A stretch of 17,100 bases of DNA from Desulfoprunum sp. (GTDB lineage Bacteria > Desulfobacterota > Desulfobulbia > Desulfobulbales > Desulfocapsaceae): positions 1 through 17,100 of the forward strand of contig JAUYSF010000335.1 in the NCBI GenBank assembly GCA_030696435.1, given 5' to 3'. Below, piece after piece: positions 16,030 to 17,100 of this stretch (its first letter is position 1; each line of letters begins with the position of its first letter). Both the position numbers and the translations under genes were made by a program. The notes under the pieces are model-generated. The model made no database searches. It was not told the origin of the DNA and saw only the letters and a program-made list of their open reading frames with translations.

Positions 16030-16148
16030 CCATTTTCAAATCAAGATGAGAACACGAAGGCAAGCGAGCAGCGACGAGACAGTACTTACACGTACGGCGA
16101 GGAGCCGCACAGCGCAGCCGACAAAGTTAACGCTTGATTTGGCATTGG
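16030..16148. repeat. 119-bp element with terminal inverted repeats, MITE-like
   Basis: CCATTTTCAAATCAAG (16030-16045) and the inverted copy CTTGATTTGGCATTGG (16133-16148) match at 13 of 16 positions, the inner 9 exactly. Between them is a GC-rich core with related blocks (AAGCGAGCAGCGACGAG and GGCGAGGAGCCGCACAG) on either side of GTACTTACACGTAC. No target-site duplication is visible and no transposase is encoded. It fits a dispersed, non-autonomous or palindromic repeat family, but one copy cannot prove that. It lies between the operon terminator and the iron-sulphur gene. Confidence 0.5.
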
Positions 16149-16224
16149 AGTTACTTCTTTCAAAGTTCTGCTTGACTCAGGATCTTGCATGCTGCCGGGG
16201 CAGATGACGAAGGTCAGGAAAGAT

Positions 16225-17100
16225 ATGAAAAATACCTCCACGACGTATGCCCTGTGTTCTGAGGGCAATGCCGGTTCCCGCCTTTCGATCATTGACGCGG
16301 GTTTTTCCTCTCAACCTGATTTTTCCCCGCAAACATCGGAATATCCCCTTTTGACTGGCGGCTTTCCCTCCCTAACAGCCGAGACCAGCTTCCCGCTCTC
16401 CCCGACCCTGCAGCTCAACGGCGATCTGGGGGATTTGAACCTGCAAGAACTCGAACGCCTTGCCAAGGCTGAGCTTGAACGTTTGAACAGAATCACCTTT
16501 CGAAGTTATACCGTCGAGAGTGATCCGCGGATCTGTGTGCTGGCAGAAGACGGTGGAAGTCTTAAGAATTTCATAGAAACTTACGGTGGCGTCCTGGATA
16601 TCCACGCGCTGCTTCTTAAAAATGAGCATCCGGAATTCCCACGGGTGTTTGATCTTGCGATCAGCAGAGCGAAGGCCGGATATGAGCTGGCCTATTCCGT
16701 GCGAGTGCCCATTGATCGAGAACGGTGTACATACTGTGGTCTCTGCGGGTCTGTCTGCCCGGTTGGCTGCATCTCGGAGGATCTCTCTGTGGATTTTACC
16801 CTCTGCACCTTCTGCCGAGACTGTGAAACAATCTGCCCGCCAAAGGCTATTGATATTTACGGTGCCCAGACGAGGCTCTTACAGAGCCCGGCCCTGCTGT
16901 TGCTTGACGACATAAAGCTGGATATCCCGGAAAACGGACCGCCGGTATATTCCCAGCAGACGCTGCCCGCATTCTTTGCCACTCTCTTTCCCAGCCGGAT
17001 CGATGAAGTCATTACCTGTGACCACCGAATATGTCAATACAGCGGCAGACTGGCTGTCGGCTGCAGTCTTTGTCATGAGGCCTGTATTTATGGGGCGATT
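16225..17100 (+). CDS. Multi-cluster [4Fe-4S] ferredoxin-type protein, 3' end outside window
   Basis: I translated 292 residues before the window ends. No signal peptide or membrane segment is seen, so it should be cytoplasmic. Residues 1-160 match no family I know: a Ser/Pro/Thr-rich start, then a helical stretch with LQELERLAKAELERLNR. Two ferredoxin motifs follow, C168-x2-C171-x2-C174-x3-C178-P and C194-x2-C197-x2-C200-x3-C204-P. A third cysteine group is at 265, 270, 280, 283 and 287 (GCSLCHEAC). This indicates at least three [4Fe-4S] centres and an electron-transfer role. AGGA sits about 6 bases before the ATG at 16225. An in-frame ATG at 16204 has a poorer site. Sulphate- and formate-using anaerobes carry many such proteins as electron hubs. 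The partner enzyme may lie beyond the window, and the exact function is not recognised. Confidence 0.85.
   Translation, partial: MKNTSTTYALCSEGNAGSRLSIIDAGFSSQPDFSPQTSEYPLLTGGFPSLTAETSFPLSPTLQLNGDLGDLNLQELERLAKAELERLNRITFRSYTVESDPRICVLAEDGGSLKNFIETYGGVLDIHALLLKNEHPEFPRVFDLAISRAKAGYELAYSVRVPIDRERCTYCGLCGSVCPVGCISEDLSVDFTLCTFCRDCETICPPKAIDIYGAQTRLLQSPALLLLDDIKLDIPENGPPVYSQQTLPAFFATLFPSRIDEVITCDHRICQYSGRLAVGCSLCHEACIYGAI

Noticed and set aside
16140..16154. Sigma54-like TGGCA ... TTAC upstream of the iron-sulphur gene
   Set aside because: The invariant GC of the -12 box is AC here, and the match lies across the end of the inverted-repeat element.
16046..16207. Small plus-strand frame of 53 codons (MRTRRQASS...)
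   Set aside because: Most of it is the inverted-repeat element at 16030-16148. Composition is repeat-like, there is no Shine-Dalgarno, and no recognisable protein results.
1..17100. tRNA, rRNA, CRISPR arrays, transposases or prophage genes
   Set aside because: I looked on both strands and found no cloverleaf-like sequence, regularly spaced repeats, or transposase or phage structural motifs. The only recombinase is a Xer-type protein in a housekeeping setting.

Overview
The window looks like chromosome of an anaerobic, Gram-negative member of the Desulfobacterota, probably near Desulfobulbales. This is an inference from the gene types together: a DHH-CBS-nucleotidyltransferase fusion, FdhD, a multi-cluster ferredoxin-type protein, an unlinked rpsU, and a Cache/GAF sensor kinase with a periplasmic binding protein. 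No single gene proves it. Coding density is high. I see no tRNA, rRNA, CRISPR array or insertion sequence.

Left part (1-7550). A secreted D-alanyl-D-alanine carboxypeptidase (minus, cut by the window edge) and a long-chain acyl-CoA synthetase (plus) are transcribed divergently from two good sigma70-type promoters at 1135-1163 and 1219-1247. The acyl-CoA synthetase converges, with a 6-base gap, on a minus-strand group read right to left: a Xer-type tyrosine recombinase, a 901-residue DHH/CBS/tRNA-nucleotidyltransferase fusion, and an M50 site-2-protease-like membrane protein. The recombinase reading frame has no ATG/GTG/TTG where its N-terminal domain should start. Upstream of it lies rpsU (ribosomal protein S21), with its own consensus promoter and a perfect 15-bp hairpin terminator.

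Middle part (7901-11524). An orphan GlcD-type FAD oxidase (minus), D-alanine-D-alanine ligase (plus) and FdhD (minus) follow. A 335-base divergent region then separates FdhD from the next operon. Ddl and the carboxypeptidase at the left edge act on the same D-Ala-D-Ala dipeptide of peptidoglycan but are not in one operon.

Right part (11525-17100). A three-gene sensory operon encodes a LivJ-like periplasmic binding protein with a signal peptide and no transporter genes beside it, a membrane histidine kinase (tandem Cache, GAF, HisKA_3, HATPase), and a NarL/FixJ response regulator whose start overlaps the kinase stop (TAATG). A strong rho-independent terminator closes it. A 119-bp element with 16-bp imperfect terminal inverted repeats, MITE-like, follows. 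Then comes the start of a cytoplasmic protein with at least three cysteine clusters for [4Fe-4S] centres, cut by the window end.

The most interesting items are the transporter-less binding protein/kinase/regulator module, the recombinase with no canonical start codon, and the inverted-repeat element at 16030-16148.
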